Shown: positions 51,309 to 59,879 of the stretch, in pieces
How the letters are laid out: each line of letters begins with the position of its first letter
Numbering within the stretch: the first letter of the stretch is position 1
Source: Bradyrhizobium sp. SRS-191
GTDB taxonomy: Bacteria; Pseudomonadota; Alphaproteobacteria; Rhizobiales; Xanthobacteraceae
Assembly: GCF_024586915.1 (NCBI RefSeq)
Contig: NZ_JANBVS010000010.1
Location: 124,001 to 188,000 of the forward strand
Length of the DNA stretch: 64,000 bases
Reading direction: 5' to 3'
Notes under the pieces: generated by a model
The model's input: only the letters and a program-made list of their open reading frames with translations
Databases searched by the model: none
What the model was told of the DNA's origin: nothing
Position numbers and translations under genes: made by a program

Positions 51309-52688
51309 ATGCGAACCAATTCCCTGCAGAGCAAAGACATCGCCCATCAGATCCATCCCGCGACGAATATGCGGCGGCACGAGCGCATCGGTCCGATCGT
51401 GATCGACCGCGGGTCGGGGATCTATGTCTATGACGACGAGGGGCGCGAATATATCGAGGGCCTCGCGGGCCTTTGGAGCGTGGGCGTCGGTTTCGGCGAG
51501 AAGCGCCTGGTCGAGGCCGCGACGCGGCAGATGGCCAAGCTGCCCTACTACCACATCTTCGCGCACAAGACCCACGAGCCCTCGACCCTGCTGGCCGAGA
51601 AGCTGGTGTCGATGGCGCCGGCCAACCTGAAGCACGTGTTCTTCACCAGCTCCGGCGGCGAAGCCAACGACTCCGCCATCAAGTTCGTCTGGTACTACAA
51701 CAACGCGCTCGGCCGCACCGAGAAGAAGAAGTTCATCGCCCGCCAGGGCGCCTATCATGGCATCACCATCGCCGCCGGCAGCCTCACCGGCCTGCAGGCC
51801 AATCAGCGCGGCTTCGATCTGCCGCTGCCGTTCGCGCGGCATCTCACCTGCCCGCATTACTACCGCTTCGGCCTGCCCGGTGAGAGCGAGGAAGCGTTCA
51901 CCGAGCGGCTGGCCAAGGAGCTCGAGGACCTGATCCTCAGCGAGGGCCCTGATACGGTCGCCGCCTTCATCGGCGAGCCGCTGATGGGCGCGGGCGGCGT
52001 CATCGTGCCTCCGGTGAACTATTGGCAACGCGTCCAGGAGGTCTGCCGCAAATACGACGTGCTGGTGATCGCCGACGAGGTCATCAACGGCTTCGGCCGG
52101 CTCGGCACCCTGTTCGGCTGCGACAGTTTTGGCATCAAGCCGGACATCCTGGTCTGCTCCAAGCAGATCACCTCGTCCTACCAGCCGCTCGCCGCCGTGC
52201 TGATCAGCGACGAGATGTACCAGGCGATGGCCGACCAGTCCGACCGGCTCGGCACCTTCGGCCACGGCTATACAGCGAGCGCCCATCCGGTTGCGACCGC
52301 CGTCGCACTGGAAAACCTCGCGATCATCGAAGAGCGCAACCTCGTCGCCAATGCCGCCGAGGTCGGTGCGCACCTGCATGCGGGACTGGCGCGTCTCGCC
52401 GATCATCCGCTGGTCGGCGAGGTCCGCGGCCGCGGCCTGATCGCCGCCGTCGAGCTGGTCGCGGACAAGGCGACCAAGGCCCGCTTCGAGCCGGTCGGCA
52501 AGGTCGGGCTGAAGTTCTTCGACACCGCCCATCAGCACGGCCTGATCATCCGCAACGTCGGCGACAGCATCGCGATCTGCCCGCCGATGATCATCACCGC
52601 AGCCCAGGTGGACGAGCTGCTGAGGCGCTTCAGGGCGACGCTCGACGACGTCACCGCCTGGGTCAACGCCGGCATGCCGGAGGGCTGA
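51309..52688 (+). CDS. Class III (omega-amino acid type) aminotransferase
   Basis: This 459-residue PLP aminotransferase of the GABA/beta-alanine:pyruvate class has SSGGEANDSAIKFVWYYNN near residue 115, VIADEVINGFGRLGTLFG with the PLP-contact Asp, and CSKQITSSYQPLAAVLI with the Schiff-base Lys near residue 285. Such enzymes deaminate omega-amino acids, the products of lactam ring opening. It lies between the regulator and hyuAB. Confidence 0.93.
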   Translation: MRTNSLQSKDIAHQIHPATNMRRHERIGPIVIDRGSGIYVYDDEGREYIEGLAGLWSVGVGFGEKRLVEAATRQMAKLPYYHIFAHKTHEPSTLLAEKLVSMAPANLKHVFFTSSGGEANDSAIKFVWYYNNALGRTEKKKFIARQGAYHGITIAAGSLTGLQANQRGFDLPLPFARHLTCPHYYRFGLPGESEEAFTERLAKELEDLILSEGPDTVAAFIGEPLMGAGGVIVPPVNYWQRVQEVCRKYDVLVIADEVINGFGRLGTLFGCDSFGIKPDILVCSKQITSSYQPLAAVLISDEMYQAMADQSDRLGTFGHGYTASAHPVATAVALENLAIIEERNLVANAAEVGAHLHAGLARLADHPLVGEVRGRGLIAAVELVADKATKARFEPVGKVGLKFFDTAHQHGLIIRNVGDSIAICPPMIITAAQVDELLRRFRATLDDVTAWVNAGMPEG

Positions 52689-52743
52689 GCTTCGGCCGCT
52701 ACAGAAACTGGCAATCGCGACATCGACGCCTACTCATCAGTTG

Positions 52744-52769
52744 CGCCGTCATGCCCGGGCATGACGGCG
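52744..52769. repeat. 26-bp perfect palindrome (CGTCATGCCCGGGC type)
   Basis: CGCCGTCATGCCC followed directly by GGGCATGACGGCG, a perfect palindrome. This core is a frequent intergenic palindrome in Bradyrhizobium-type genomes. Confidence 0.85.
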
Positions 52770-52913
52770 TATGCGATGTCGGGAGCATGGTTGGACGACG
52801 GCGAGATCGACATCGAGAGTGCGATCTTGCGCGAGCTTGTCGATCTCGTCCGTCCCGAATTGTGCCGTAGCGACCTTGTCAGGCTCGACGAATGGCTGCC
52901 CCTGCGGCCCTAA
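52761..52913 (+). CDS. Possible small ORF or gene remnant (50 aa)
   Basis: The frame starts at an ATG inside the palindrome's right arm and reads MTAYAMSGAWLDDGEIDIES, then AILRELVDLVRPELCRSDLV, ending LDEWLPLRP. Acidic and leucine-rich composition looks more protein-like than random frames here. No ribosome site precedes it and I recognise no family. It could be the C-terminal scrap of a lost gene. Confidence 0.3.
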   Translation: MTAYAMSGAWLDDGEIDIESAILRELVDLVRPELCRSDLVRLDEWLPLRP

Positions 52914-53210
52914 AGCTCCCCAAATCCTTCTTCGGGTCAACTCACGACTTGGTCGGACCGCCCAGTCTTGCCGGCATTCGCCCTCCGCTTCCCTGCCCTC
53001 GACCCGAATTGGACCGCCAGCGCACTCCGGCGCAAATGGTCCTGCGCTCAGCGTCAAGCACGCCCTCCCGGCCTTGCGCATAATCCACGTCGAACCCGCC
53101 ACGCCCGCAGCCTGAACACGCCGTTCGGCTGGCCGGTCGTGGCTCCGACCGAGCCCGCGCAGCCGCCGCCATGTCCCCTCGGCGAGCGGGCGTGAAAGGA
53201 GCTTTGTCTC

Positions 53211-55235
53211 GTGCAGCACCTCCGCGTGGCCGTCGACGTCGGCGGCACCTTTACCGACATCTGCATCATGGACGAGGTCACGAGCCTGATCCGCGTCGAG
53301 AAGACGTCGTCGACCCGCGACCCCATCGACGGCATCATGGGCGGCGTCGCCAAGGCCGGCATCGATCTCGCCGAGGTCGCGCTGTTCTCGCATGGCACCA
53401 CGGTGGCGACCAACGCCCTGATCACCCGCCGGCTGCCGCGCACCGCCGTGGTCACGACGAAAGGCTTCCGCGACGTCATCGAGATCCGCCGCGCCAACAA
53501 GGAGGATCTCTGGGACACCTACAAGGATGTCGTGAAGCCCTATGTGCCGCGGCGCGACCGGCTGACCGTGCCCGAGCGCGTCGATGCCAGCGGAAAGGTG
53601 ATCGAGCCGCTCGATGTCGAGGCCGCCCGCGAGGTCGCGCGCATCCTCAAGCGCCGCGGCGTGGCCGCCGTGGCCGTGTGCTTCATGAACGCCTATCTCA
53701 ACGGCGAGAACGAACGCGCGATGCGCGACATCCTGCGCGAGGCGATGCCCGACGTGCCGGTCTCGATCTCCTCGCAGGTGCTGCCGGAAATCTTCGAGCA
53801 CGAGCGGTTTTCGACGACTGTCGCCAACGCTATCGTCAGCCCCGTTGTGGTCGACTACACCACGAGGCTCGGCGATCGCCTCGCCAATGACGGCTACACT
53901 CGCGATCTCCTGCTGCTGCACACCGGCGGCGGCGTGATGACGCCGGCGAGCGTCAAGGATTTTGCGGCCCGCCTCGCCGGCTCCGGCATTGCCGCCGGCG
54001 CGATCGCCAGCCGCACCATCGCGAGCCTGTGCGGCTATCCGAACTCGATCGGGCTCGACATGGGCGGCACCTCGACCGACGTGTCGCTCGCCTATGAGGG
54101 CCAGTCGCGCGTCACCAAGGACTGGTATGTCGAGTTCGGCTATCCGATCCGCTTCGCCTCGATCGAGGTGCTGACCATCGGCGCCGGCGGCGGATCGCTG
54201 GCCTGGACCGATCCCGCAGGCTCCTTGCGCAACGGCCCGCAATCGGCCGGCGCCTATCCGGGGCCGGCCTGCTACGGCAACGGCAATCCGCAGCCCACCA
54301 ACACCGATGCGAGCGTCACGCTCGGCCGGCTCGGCACCAGTCTCGCGGGCGGCAAGGTGATGCTCGATCCCGCGCTGGCCCGCCAGGCCGTGGAGGACGG
54401 CGTCGCAAAACCGTTCGGGCTCGGCGTGCACGAGGCGGCGGACGCCATCCTTAAAGTGGCCAACGCCAACATGTCCGATGCCGTCCGGCTGATCTCGATC
54501 AGCCGCGGCTATGATCCGCGCGATTTCGCGCTGGTCGCGTTCGGCGGCGCCGGCGCGCTGCATGGCGTCGACGTCGCCCGCGAGCTCGCCATTCCCGTCG
54601 TGATCGTGCCGCCGAACCCGGGCGTCACCTCGGCGCTCGGCTGCCTGCTCGTCGACATGCAGCACGACTTCTCGCAGAGCTGCATGGTGGATGCGGCAAC
54701 GGCCGATCCGGCCGCCATCGAGGCGCAGTTCGCCGCAATCGAACAGGAGGCGCTGGATCGCCTCACCCATGAAGGCGTCGCGCCGGAGAATATCGTCCTG
54801 CAGCGCTCGATCGACATGATGTATCGCGGCCAGTGGCGCTCGCTTGCGGTCAATGCGCCGCGCCCGCTGGGGGCGATCGAGGATCTCGTCGCCAGCTTTC
54901 ATGTCGAACACCAGCGCGAGTACAATTTCCGCCGCGACAGCGCGCCGGTCAGCTTCTTCCGGCTCAACCTCAAGGCCGTCGGCATCGTGCCGAAGGCGGC
55001 CTTCGCGGTGCATGAGCCGACCGGCGTCTCGCCCGATCCGGTCGCGCGCCGTCCGGTCTGGTTCGAGGGCGAGGCGCACGACACGCCGGTGTTCGCGCGC
55101 GAGCATCTGCCGTGCGGCTTCAGCTTCAACGGCCCGGCTATCATCGAGCAGATCGACGCCACCACCGTGGTGCCGCCGGGAGCGAAGGCCGAGGTCGACA
55201 AATATCTCAACATCATCATCCGCGTGAAGGAGTGA
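53211..55235 (+). CDS. hyuA: Hydantoinase/oxoprolinase family protein, HyuA-type subunit
   Basis: This 674-residue subunit belongs to the N-methylhydantoinase A / oxoprolinase / acetone-carboxylase-beta family, which uses ATP. It begins LRVAVDVGGTFTDICIMDE, an actin-like phosphate-binding fold, and continues LFSHGTTVATNALITRR and LDMGGTSTDVSLAYEG near residue 285. FGGAGALHGVDVARELAI lies near residue 445. Start is GTG at 53211 behind AAAGGAG. With HyuB it should open a cyclic amide or carboxylate a ketone; context favours the former. Confidence 0.93.
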   Translation: MQHLRVAVDVGGTFTDICIMDEVTSLIRVEKTSSTRDPIDGIMGGVAKAGIDLAEVALFSHGTTVATNALITRRLPRTAVVTTKGFRDVIEIRRANKEDLWDTYKDVVKPYVPRRDRLTVPERVDASGKVIEPLDVEAAREVARILKRRGVAAVAVCFMNAYLNGENERAMRDILREAMPDVPVSISSQVLPEIFEHERFSTTVANAIVSPVVVDYTTRLGDRLANDGYTRDLLLLHTGGGVMTPASVKDFAARLAGSGIAAGAIASRTIASLCGYPNSIGLDMGGTSTDVSLAYEGQSRVTKDWYVEFGYPIRFASIEVLTIGAGGGSLAWTDPAGSLRNGPQSAGAYPGPACYGNGNPQPTNTDASVTLGRLGTSLAGGKVMLDPALARQAVEDGVAKPFGLGVHEAADAILKVANANMSDAVRLISISRGYDPRDFALVAFGGAGALHGVDVARELAIPVVIVPPNPGVTSALGCLLVDMQHDFSQSCMVDAATADPAAIEAQFAAIEQEALDRLTHEGVAPENIVLQRSIDMMYRGQWRSLAVNAPRPLGAIEDLVASFHVEHQREYNFRRDSAPVSFFRLNLKAVGIVPKAAFAVHEPTGVSPDPVARRPVWFEGEAHDTPVFAREHLPCGFSFNGPAIIEQIDATTVVPPGAKAEVDKYLNIIIRVKE

Positions 55236-55239
55236 CGCC

Positions 55240-57195
55240 ATGAAAAAAGATCTGGCGCTCGATCCCGTGACCTTCGAGGTGCTGAAGAACTCCTTCATCA
55301 CCAGCGTCGACCAGATGGGCGAGCAGGTGCTGCGCACCTGCTACTCCTTCGTGATCTACAACCACGACTTCTCCAGCGCGCTGCACGACGCCAAGGGCGA
55401 ATGCGCAGCGCAGGGCAACCAGGACATCGCCGTCCATGTCGGCACGCTGCACTTCACCTGCCAGGAGGTCATCCGGCATTTCGAAGGCGACATGCACGAG
55501 GGCGACGTGTTCGCCATCAACGATCCCTATGCCGGCGGCACGCATTTCTCCGACGTCAGGCTGATCCGGCCCATTTTTGCCGACGGCGAGATCATCGCCT
55601 TCAGCCAGTCGAACGGCCACTGGTCCGATGTCGGCGGCAGCGTGCCCGGCTCGTTCGACGTCGCCGCGCGCGAGATGTTCCGCGAAGGCCTGCGCATCAC
55701 GCCGGTGCGGCTGTTCGACAAGGGGCGCTTCTGCAAGGACGTCGCGCATCTGATCGCCTCGAACACGCGCGACCCCGCATCGATCATCGGCGACATCCAG
55801 GCGCAGGCGCAGGCGACCCAGGTCTGCGAGCGCGAGATCCTGCGGCTGGTCGGCAAATATGGCCGCGACACCGTCGAGACGGGCCTTGCCGCCGTGCAGG
55901 ACTATGTCGAGCGCTCGGCGCGCCAGCGCATCGCCGCACTCCCTGACGGCAGCTGGGAGACGGTCGATTTCATCGACCGCGATCCGGCCGGCGGCGAAGG
56001 CATGATCCCGATCCGGATCAAGATGACGATCAAGGGCGACCGTGTCACCTACGACTTCACCGGCAGCCATTCGACCATCGGCTCGATCTACAACTCGGCG
56101 TTCGGCGCGACGTTTTCGGCGGTGGCGGCCGGCATGAAGACGTTCTTCCCGGACCTGCCGCTCAACTCCGGCTTCTATCGCTGCTTCGACATCATCGCGC
56201 CCGAAGGCTCGATCGTCGACGCCAAATGGCCGATCGCGGTCACCGGCTTCCTGATGCCGTTCGAGAAGATCATGAACTCGATCTACGAGATGTGGTCGAA
56301 GCTGATGCCTGCCCGCGCGCTCGCCTGCGCCTTCAATCTCGAATATCTGCTCACCGGCGGCCTCGACGGCCGCTCGGAGGACAAGCCGATCTTCATGTTC
56401 TACGACTGGCTGCCCGGCGGCTGGGGCGGCCGCAACGGCAAGGACGGCAGCAACGTCACCACCGCCTGCTTCGGCACCGGCTTGATGTCGCAGCCGATCG
56501 AAGGCCAGGAGCGCGCCAACCCGATCCTGACCACGGCCTGCGAGATCCTCACCGACTCGCCCGGGCCCGGCCAATGGCGCGGCGGCGCCGGCGTGTTGAA
56601 GAGCTCGCGCATGCTTCAGGCCGAGAAGACGGTGATCTCCTACATCTGCGACCGCGAGCGCGCGGTGGTGTGGGGCATCGAAGGCGGCCTGCCGTCGATG
56701 CCGCATGGCCTCACCCTGCGCCGCGCCGGCCATGACACCGAGGAGCGGCTCGGCTCGATCTTCTCCGACGTGCCGATCGGCGCGGGCGACGAGTTCTCCC
56801 GCCCGACCGCCGGCGGCGGCGGCTTCGGCGATCCGCTGCTGCGCGATCCCGCGGCCGTGGTCGAGGACATCAAGGACGACTACGTCTCGGTGGCGCGCGC
56901 CGCCAAGGACTATGGCGTCGTGGTGCGCACGATCGACGCCGAGCTGTGCGAGTACGAGGTCGACCTGCCCGCCACGCAGGCGCTGCGCGACGGCATCCGC
57001 GCGGAGCGTGTCGCCAAGGCGAGGCTTGATCCGGCGGTCGTCGCCGAACGCTACCGGAAGGGCGAGCTCGACGCGATGGACACGATCCGCCAGCATGCGG
57101 TGATCCTCGATTGGGAGAGCGGCGCGCTGCTGCCGGAATCCACACGTCAGTTCCGCGAGGTGTTCGAGCGGCGGTCCGTGGCGCTGTGGCGTTAG
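55240..57195 (+). CDS. hyuB: Hydantoinase/oxoprolinase family protein, HyuB-type subunit
   Basis: This 651-residue partner of HyuA shows DPVTFEVLKNSFITSVDQMG, TCYSFVIYNHDFSSAL, AINDPYAGGTHFSDV near residue 90 and SNGHWSDVGGS, followed late by GGGGFGDPLLRDP. It starts four bases after hyuA, with ATG at 55240. The two subunits form an ATP-dependent hydantoinase-like enzyme. Close functional relatives include N-methylhydantoinase, caprolactamase and acetophenone carboxylase; sequence alone does not choose among them. Confidence 0.93.
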   Translation: MKKDLALDPVTFEVLKNSFITSVDQMGEQVLRTCYSFVIYNHDFSSALHDAKGECAAQGNQDIAVHVGTLHFTCQEVIRHFEGDMHEGDVFAINDPYAGGTHFSDVRLIRPIFADGEIIAFSQSNGHWSDVGGSVPGSFDVAAREMFREGLRITPVRLFDKGRFCKDVAHLIASNTRDPASIIGDIQAQAQATQVCEREILRLVGKYGRDTVETGLAAVQDYVERSARQRIAALPDGSWETVDFIDRDPAGGEGMIPIRIKMTIKGDRVTYDFTGSHSTIGSIYNSAFGATFSAVAAGMKTFFPDLPLNSGFYRCFDIIAPEGSIVDAKWPIAVTGFLMPFEKIMNSIYEMWSKLMPARALACAFNLEYLLTGGLDGRSEDKPIFMFYDWLPGGWGGRNGKDGSNVTTACFGTGLMSQPIEGQERANPILTTACEILTDSPGPGQWRGGAGVLKSSRMLQAEKTVISYICDRERAVVWGIEGGLPSMPHGLTLRRAGHDTEERLGSIFSDVPIGAGDEFSRPTAGGGGFGDPLLRDPAAVVEDIKDDYVSVARAAKDYGVVVRTIDAELCEYEVDLPATQALRDGIRAERVAKARLDPAVVAERYRKGELDAMDTIRQHAVILDWESGALLPESTRQFREVFERRSVALWR

Positions 57196-57220
57196 TTTCG
57201 CGAAGGATGGCTAACGCCCA

Positions 57221-57242
57221 CCGGCGGATCGACGTCCGCCGG
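57221..57242 (+). terminator. Hairpin downstream of hyuB
   Basis: CCGGCGGA (57221-57228) pairs with TCCGCCGG (57235-57242) around a 6-base loop, about 25 bases after the hyuB stop. No T-run follows, so factor-independent termination is uncertain. Confidence 0.5.
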
Positions 57243-57296
57243 CTCGGCGCACATCCTCGTCCCCGTGCGTCAGCACGGCCCATCGTCACGGCCACT

Positions 57297-57900
57297 TGCT
57301 CCACGTTTTCAAACAGCGGGCGTGACTGAGCCTTCTCGCGGCCCCCTGCGCCCGAGCTTTGCCATCAGTCGACCTCTTCCTGGAAAAAGAGGCGCAGGGA
57401 AGACCGGGTATCAGCTGATACCCGCGGTCCGCGTGCAGCAAACAAGCACGCGGCAGAACCACAGGTTCAGCCCAATATCCGGCCTTCCCTGCGCGACGGT
57501 TTTCCGACTTATAGGCGCTCTCCCCGGGGACCGGCTGTCTTGCCCCCGTCACTGGCGGATCATCATCACCGCCGGCTTGGCGTCAGCGTCGGGACGCCAG
57601 GACCACACCATTTCGCCGTCGCCTCGCTCCGTTCGTCGGCACAGGTCGTGAGACCAGGCTGCAGAGCAACGCGCCCATCGCATCTTCCGGCTCGACGCTT
57701 CATGACGATCGCGAAACGTCCCTCTTCAGCGAGCCGGGATACGCGAGACTGTGGATGTGATTTGCCCGACGGCGCAAGGGAGAAGTGCGCGACAAACTGG
57801 CACGACGGACAGTTGGTGCATGTGGGGCATGCGAGGATTGCCCGTCGTGTGAAGGAGATCATTCAGCTAATCGGCGACAGCGAAGGAGCGCCTTCGATCA
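57297..57900 (+). repeat. Long dispersed intergenic repeat, copy 2
   Basis: Nearly collinear with 31797-32347, the offset drifting only from about 25500 to 25506 bases. It includes CAAACAGCGGGCGTG, GAGGCGCAGGGAAGACC, the paired hairpins (57406-57453), CTCCCCGGGGACCGGCTG and ACGATCGCGAAACG. The extra 3' part (to about 57900) is shared with the 5.1-5.4 kb fragment rather than with copy 1. Confidence 0.85.
57406..57453 (+). repeat. Paired hairpins inside repeat copy 2
   Basis: GGGTATCAGCTGATACCC (57406-57423) is a perfect palindrome. CCGCGTGC at 57429-57436 pairs with GCACGCGG at 57446-57453 around a 9-base loop. Both stems are preserved from copy 1. Confidence 0.75.
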
Positions 57901-58082
57901 GTCCGCTGCTCATGGTTCACCTGCAGCTCCGGGGGGCCGAGCTAGCCCCTCTCCATGAGGACGCGGCTCAGGTCGATGTGCATTCCGGCTTCGGAGCCGG
58001 ACGATCTCTGTCCTTTGATGATCGCGTTCAAACCAGCCTGCAACCTCCGCACCGCTCCGCGATGCAGTGCCCTCGCCCCCAA

Positions 58083-58101
58083 GGCGAAGCGAAGCTTCGC
58101 C
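58083..58101 (+). repeat. Short hairpin GGCGAAGC-GAA-GCTTCGCC
   Basis: An 8-base perfect stem with a 3-base loop inside a CCCCAAGGCGAAGC...GCCAGGGTGGGAG context, a type of intergenic hairpin seen around Bradyrhizobium-like repeats. It is not next to a gene end. Confidence 0.5.
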
Positions 58102-58237
58102 AGGGTGGGAGAAGGCGCAGTCACGGCCGTCGCGCCCGCGGCGAGGTCGATTGGTTCCCGCTTCTCCATGTGGTTGCTATGGGAGCCCGACAGCGACCCC
58201 ATTGTCCGTGTGCACCAACCGGCTCCCGTGCTGGAGG

Positions 58238-58394
58238 CTCATGGTGAGGAGCGCCGCACCACCGGTCGTGCCATGACGAAAAGTGTTCATGGCGGTGCGT
58301 CTCGAACCACGAGGCCTCAGCTCGGGCCTCGCCCTTCGAGACGCGCGCCAAGATGCGCGCTCCTCAGGGTGAGGAGTGAAAGCGTGCTCTGAGG
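58238..58394 (+). repeat. Bradyrhizobiaceae-type intergenic repeat (longer copy)
   Basis: CTCATGGTGAGGAGCGCCG, GTCTCGAACCACGAGGCC, CCTTCGAGACGCGCGCC and GCGCTCCTCAGGGTGAGGAG follow in order, giving inverted segments (GGTGAGGAGCGC with GCGCTCCTCAGGGTGAGG; GTCTCGAA with TTCGAGAC). The first 80 bases match 36083-36165. Confidence 0.8.
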
Positions 58395-58615
58395 CGGCAA
58401 GCTCCTGATCGGATCAGGAGAGTTTTGTGCACTGTCACCGTACTGCCGTTGGTTGCTCAAGAGCTAAGACGCAAGCTTGACTTCTCAGACCGTATCGCTG
58501 TCCCAACCATCCAGCGTAGGCAGCGTGGTCGTCAATTCTGTGCTGTAGAACGAGGAAACACGCTTCAGCCGCCCCCAATCCCTGTTATCGATCACTCATA
58601 AAAAAGGTAGCGCAA

Positions 58616-59491
58616 TCACTGCACTAGCGTCTTGATCTCCCGCATTTCCTTCAAACCGGTAGCGACTTCTATCCGAGACAATATCTCGAACGCTTTGCGA
58701 TCAGAGCCAGAACCAAGCACACCTTGCACGCTCGTTATCAACGCTTCGCTACGCTCTTTGTAGAGTTTGTGTATGACCGAAAGCAATACATCCGTGATGA
58801 CCAAGCACAATCCGAGCGCCATAGCACGGTAACGCACAGACGCATTGAGGACGGAAACTTGCTCCGCTTCCACTTGAATGAACTGCTCATGGATAGTATG
58901 CACCCAATGAGAGAATGTAGATAAATATCCGTAGATCTTACCAGCCGTTGCGTAGACTTCTTTCATGGACGTAATGCATGACTGCGCCTTCAAGCCAACA
59001 ACGGCATCTTCGTCCTGCAGGTAGAAGGCCGCATTTGCCCACGACATCATCTCAAAACACAGACGCAATATAGGAACGACCTCAAGTAACAGCCCCCTAT
59101 TCGACAACAATCGAGCTGCATCTAGACTATGCGGTAACCGATAAAGCGTTATCTCAGCCCCAAAGACACCAAACCCTGGATTTGCGGTATGCAGGTCGCG
59201 CAACCCGCGCATCAGTTTGTCAACGCTACCTCGCAAGAAATCGCTCGCTTCGTCGCCCAGCCCGACATTTTCGTCCTCGTACAATCCTGGTTCAACGTAG
59301 CGCTTGAGAACATAGTCAATCGATGACAACCCCATCCGGTGAGATAGCAAGGCCGCAAGAACACGCCGCCGAAACTCAGGCGCACTCTTTCTAGACATCC
59401 CAACTGGAAATCCGACACTCTGGCCGATAACGAAGTCTAAATCCGCCACGGACTGAATTTGGAAATCCTTGGTCCACGGTCGATCACTCAA
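58616..59491 (-). CDS. Hypothetical protein, lower-GC gene
   Basis: I do not recognise this 291-residue protein. It has no signal peptide, no transmembrane helix of convincing length and only three scattered Cys residues. Two stretches look helical and amphipathic (AALLSHRMGLSSIDYVLKR; YRAMALGLCLVITDVLLSVI). Codon use is visibly less GC-rich than in its neighbours, consistent with recent transfer. The start is a TTG at 59491 supported by GGAGG about 10 bases upstream; no nearer ATG exists before residue 32. It is flanked by repeats on one side and a gene-poor gap on the other. Confidence 0.75.
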   Translation of the reverse strand: MSDRPWTKDFQIQSVADLDFVIGQSVGFPVGMSRKSAPEFRRRVLAALLSHRMGLSSIDYVLKRYVEPGLYEDENVGLGDEASDFLRGSVDKLMRGLRDLHTANPGFGVFGAEITLYRLPHSLDAARLLSNRGLLLEVVPILRLCFEMMSWANAAFYLQDEDAVVGLKAQSCITSMKEVYATAGKIYGYLSTFSHWVHTIHEQFIQVEAEQVSVLNASVRYRAMALGLCLVITDVLLSVIHKLYKERSEALITSVQGVLGSGSDRKAFEILSRIEVATGLKEMREIKTLVQ

Positions 59492-59879
59492 GCGGCTGCC
59501 TCCGCGTTCAAAGCCCGAATTTGGCTCTACTCACTCCCGCTCGATCATCTTGCGTGGCATTAAAGCATTGATCCGAAACGCTTTTCCCGACATATCGCAT
59601 CGAGACGCCGATGGCGGGACCGAAGATTTTCTTTGCTATTGATTCCACAGGATTATTTTGCGCGCTCATGCCGAGCGCGCTTCGAGGACTATCGGCTGCT
59701 ATCGCCTGGGCGGCAATAGGCGACCTCGTGGCTGGTGCCAGCACCAGAGGGCTGGCGAACGCCATGGCTCGTACTCAGCCGCCGACGCAAGCTTGGGGTC
59801 CGGCGTTGATCGAGACAGCCCACACCGGCGTATCAGACCCGTTTGCGCTGTCGCGATGATCCCGCAAGACGTCCTCGCA
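59492..59879. other. Intergenic region without a supported gene
   Basis: 388 bases between the hypothetical gene and the 3' end of the peptide-transporter operon. Two overlapping short frames exist (about 85 codons on minus, 82 on plus) but neither has a ribosome site or recognisable sequence, and I cannot choose between them. Confidence 0.5.

Larger units (their letters stand above)
52689..53210. other. Intergenic region with palindrome and possible remnant ORF
   Basis: About 520 bases between the aminotransferase and hyuA. It contains a 26-base perfect palindrome (52744-52769) and a 50-codon frame (52761-52913). From 52914 to the hyuA ribosome site I see nothing recognisable. Confidence 0.55.
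57196..58615. other. Long intergenic region filled with repeats
   Basis: About 1.4 kb without a supported gene. It holds a hairpin after hyuB, the second long repeat copy, a small GAAGC hairpin and a Bradyrhizobiaceae-type repeat, followed by about 220 lower-GC bases downstream of the gene at 58616. Open frames in this area are shared by repeat copies and I do not call them genes. Confidence 0.65.

Noticed and set aside
52749..57096. Long minus-strand open frames opposite hyuA and hyuB
   Set aside because: Same pattern of antisense openness in high-GC DNA; the plus-strand HyuA and HyuB motifs are unambiguous.
59508..59859. Two overlapping frames of 85 (minus) and 82 (plus) codons
   Set aside because: No ribosome site, no recognised sequence, and they exclude each other.
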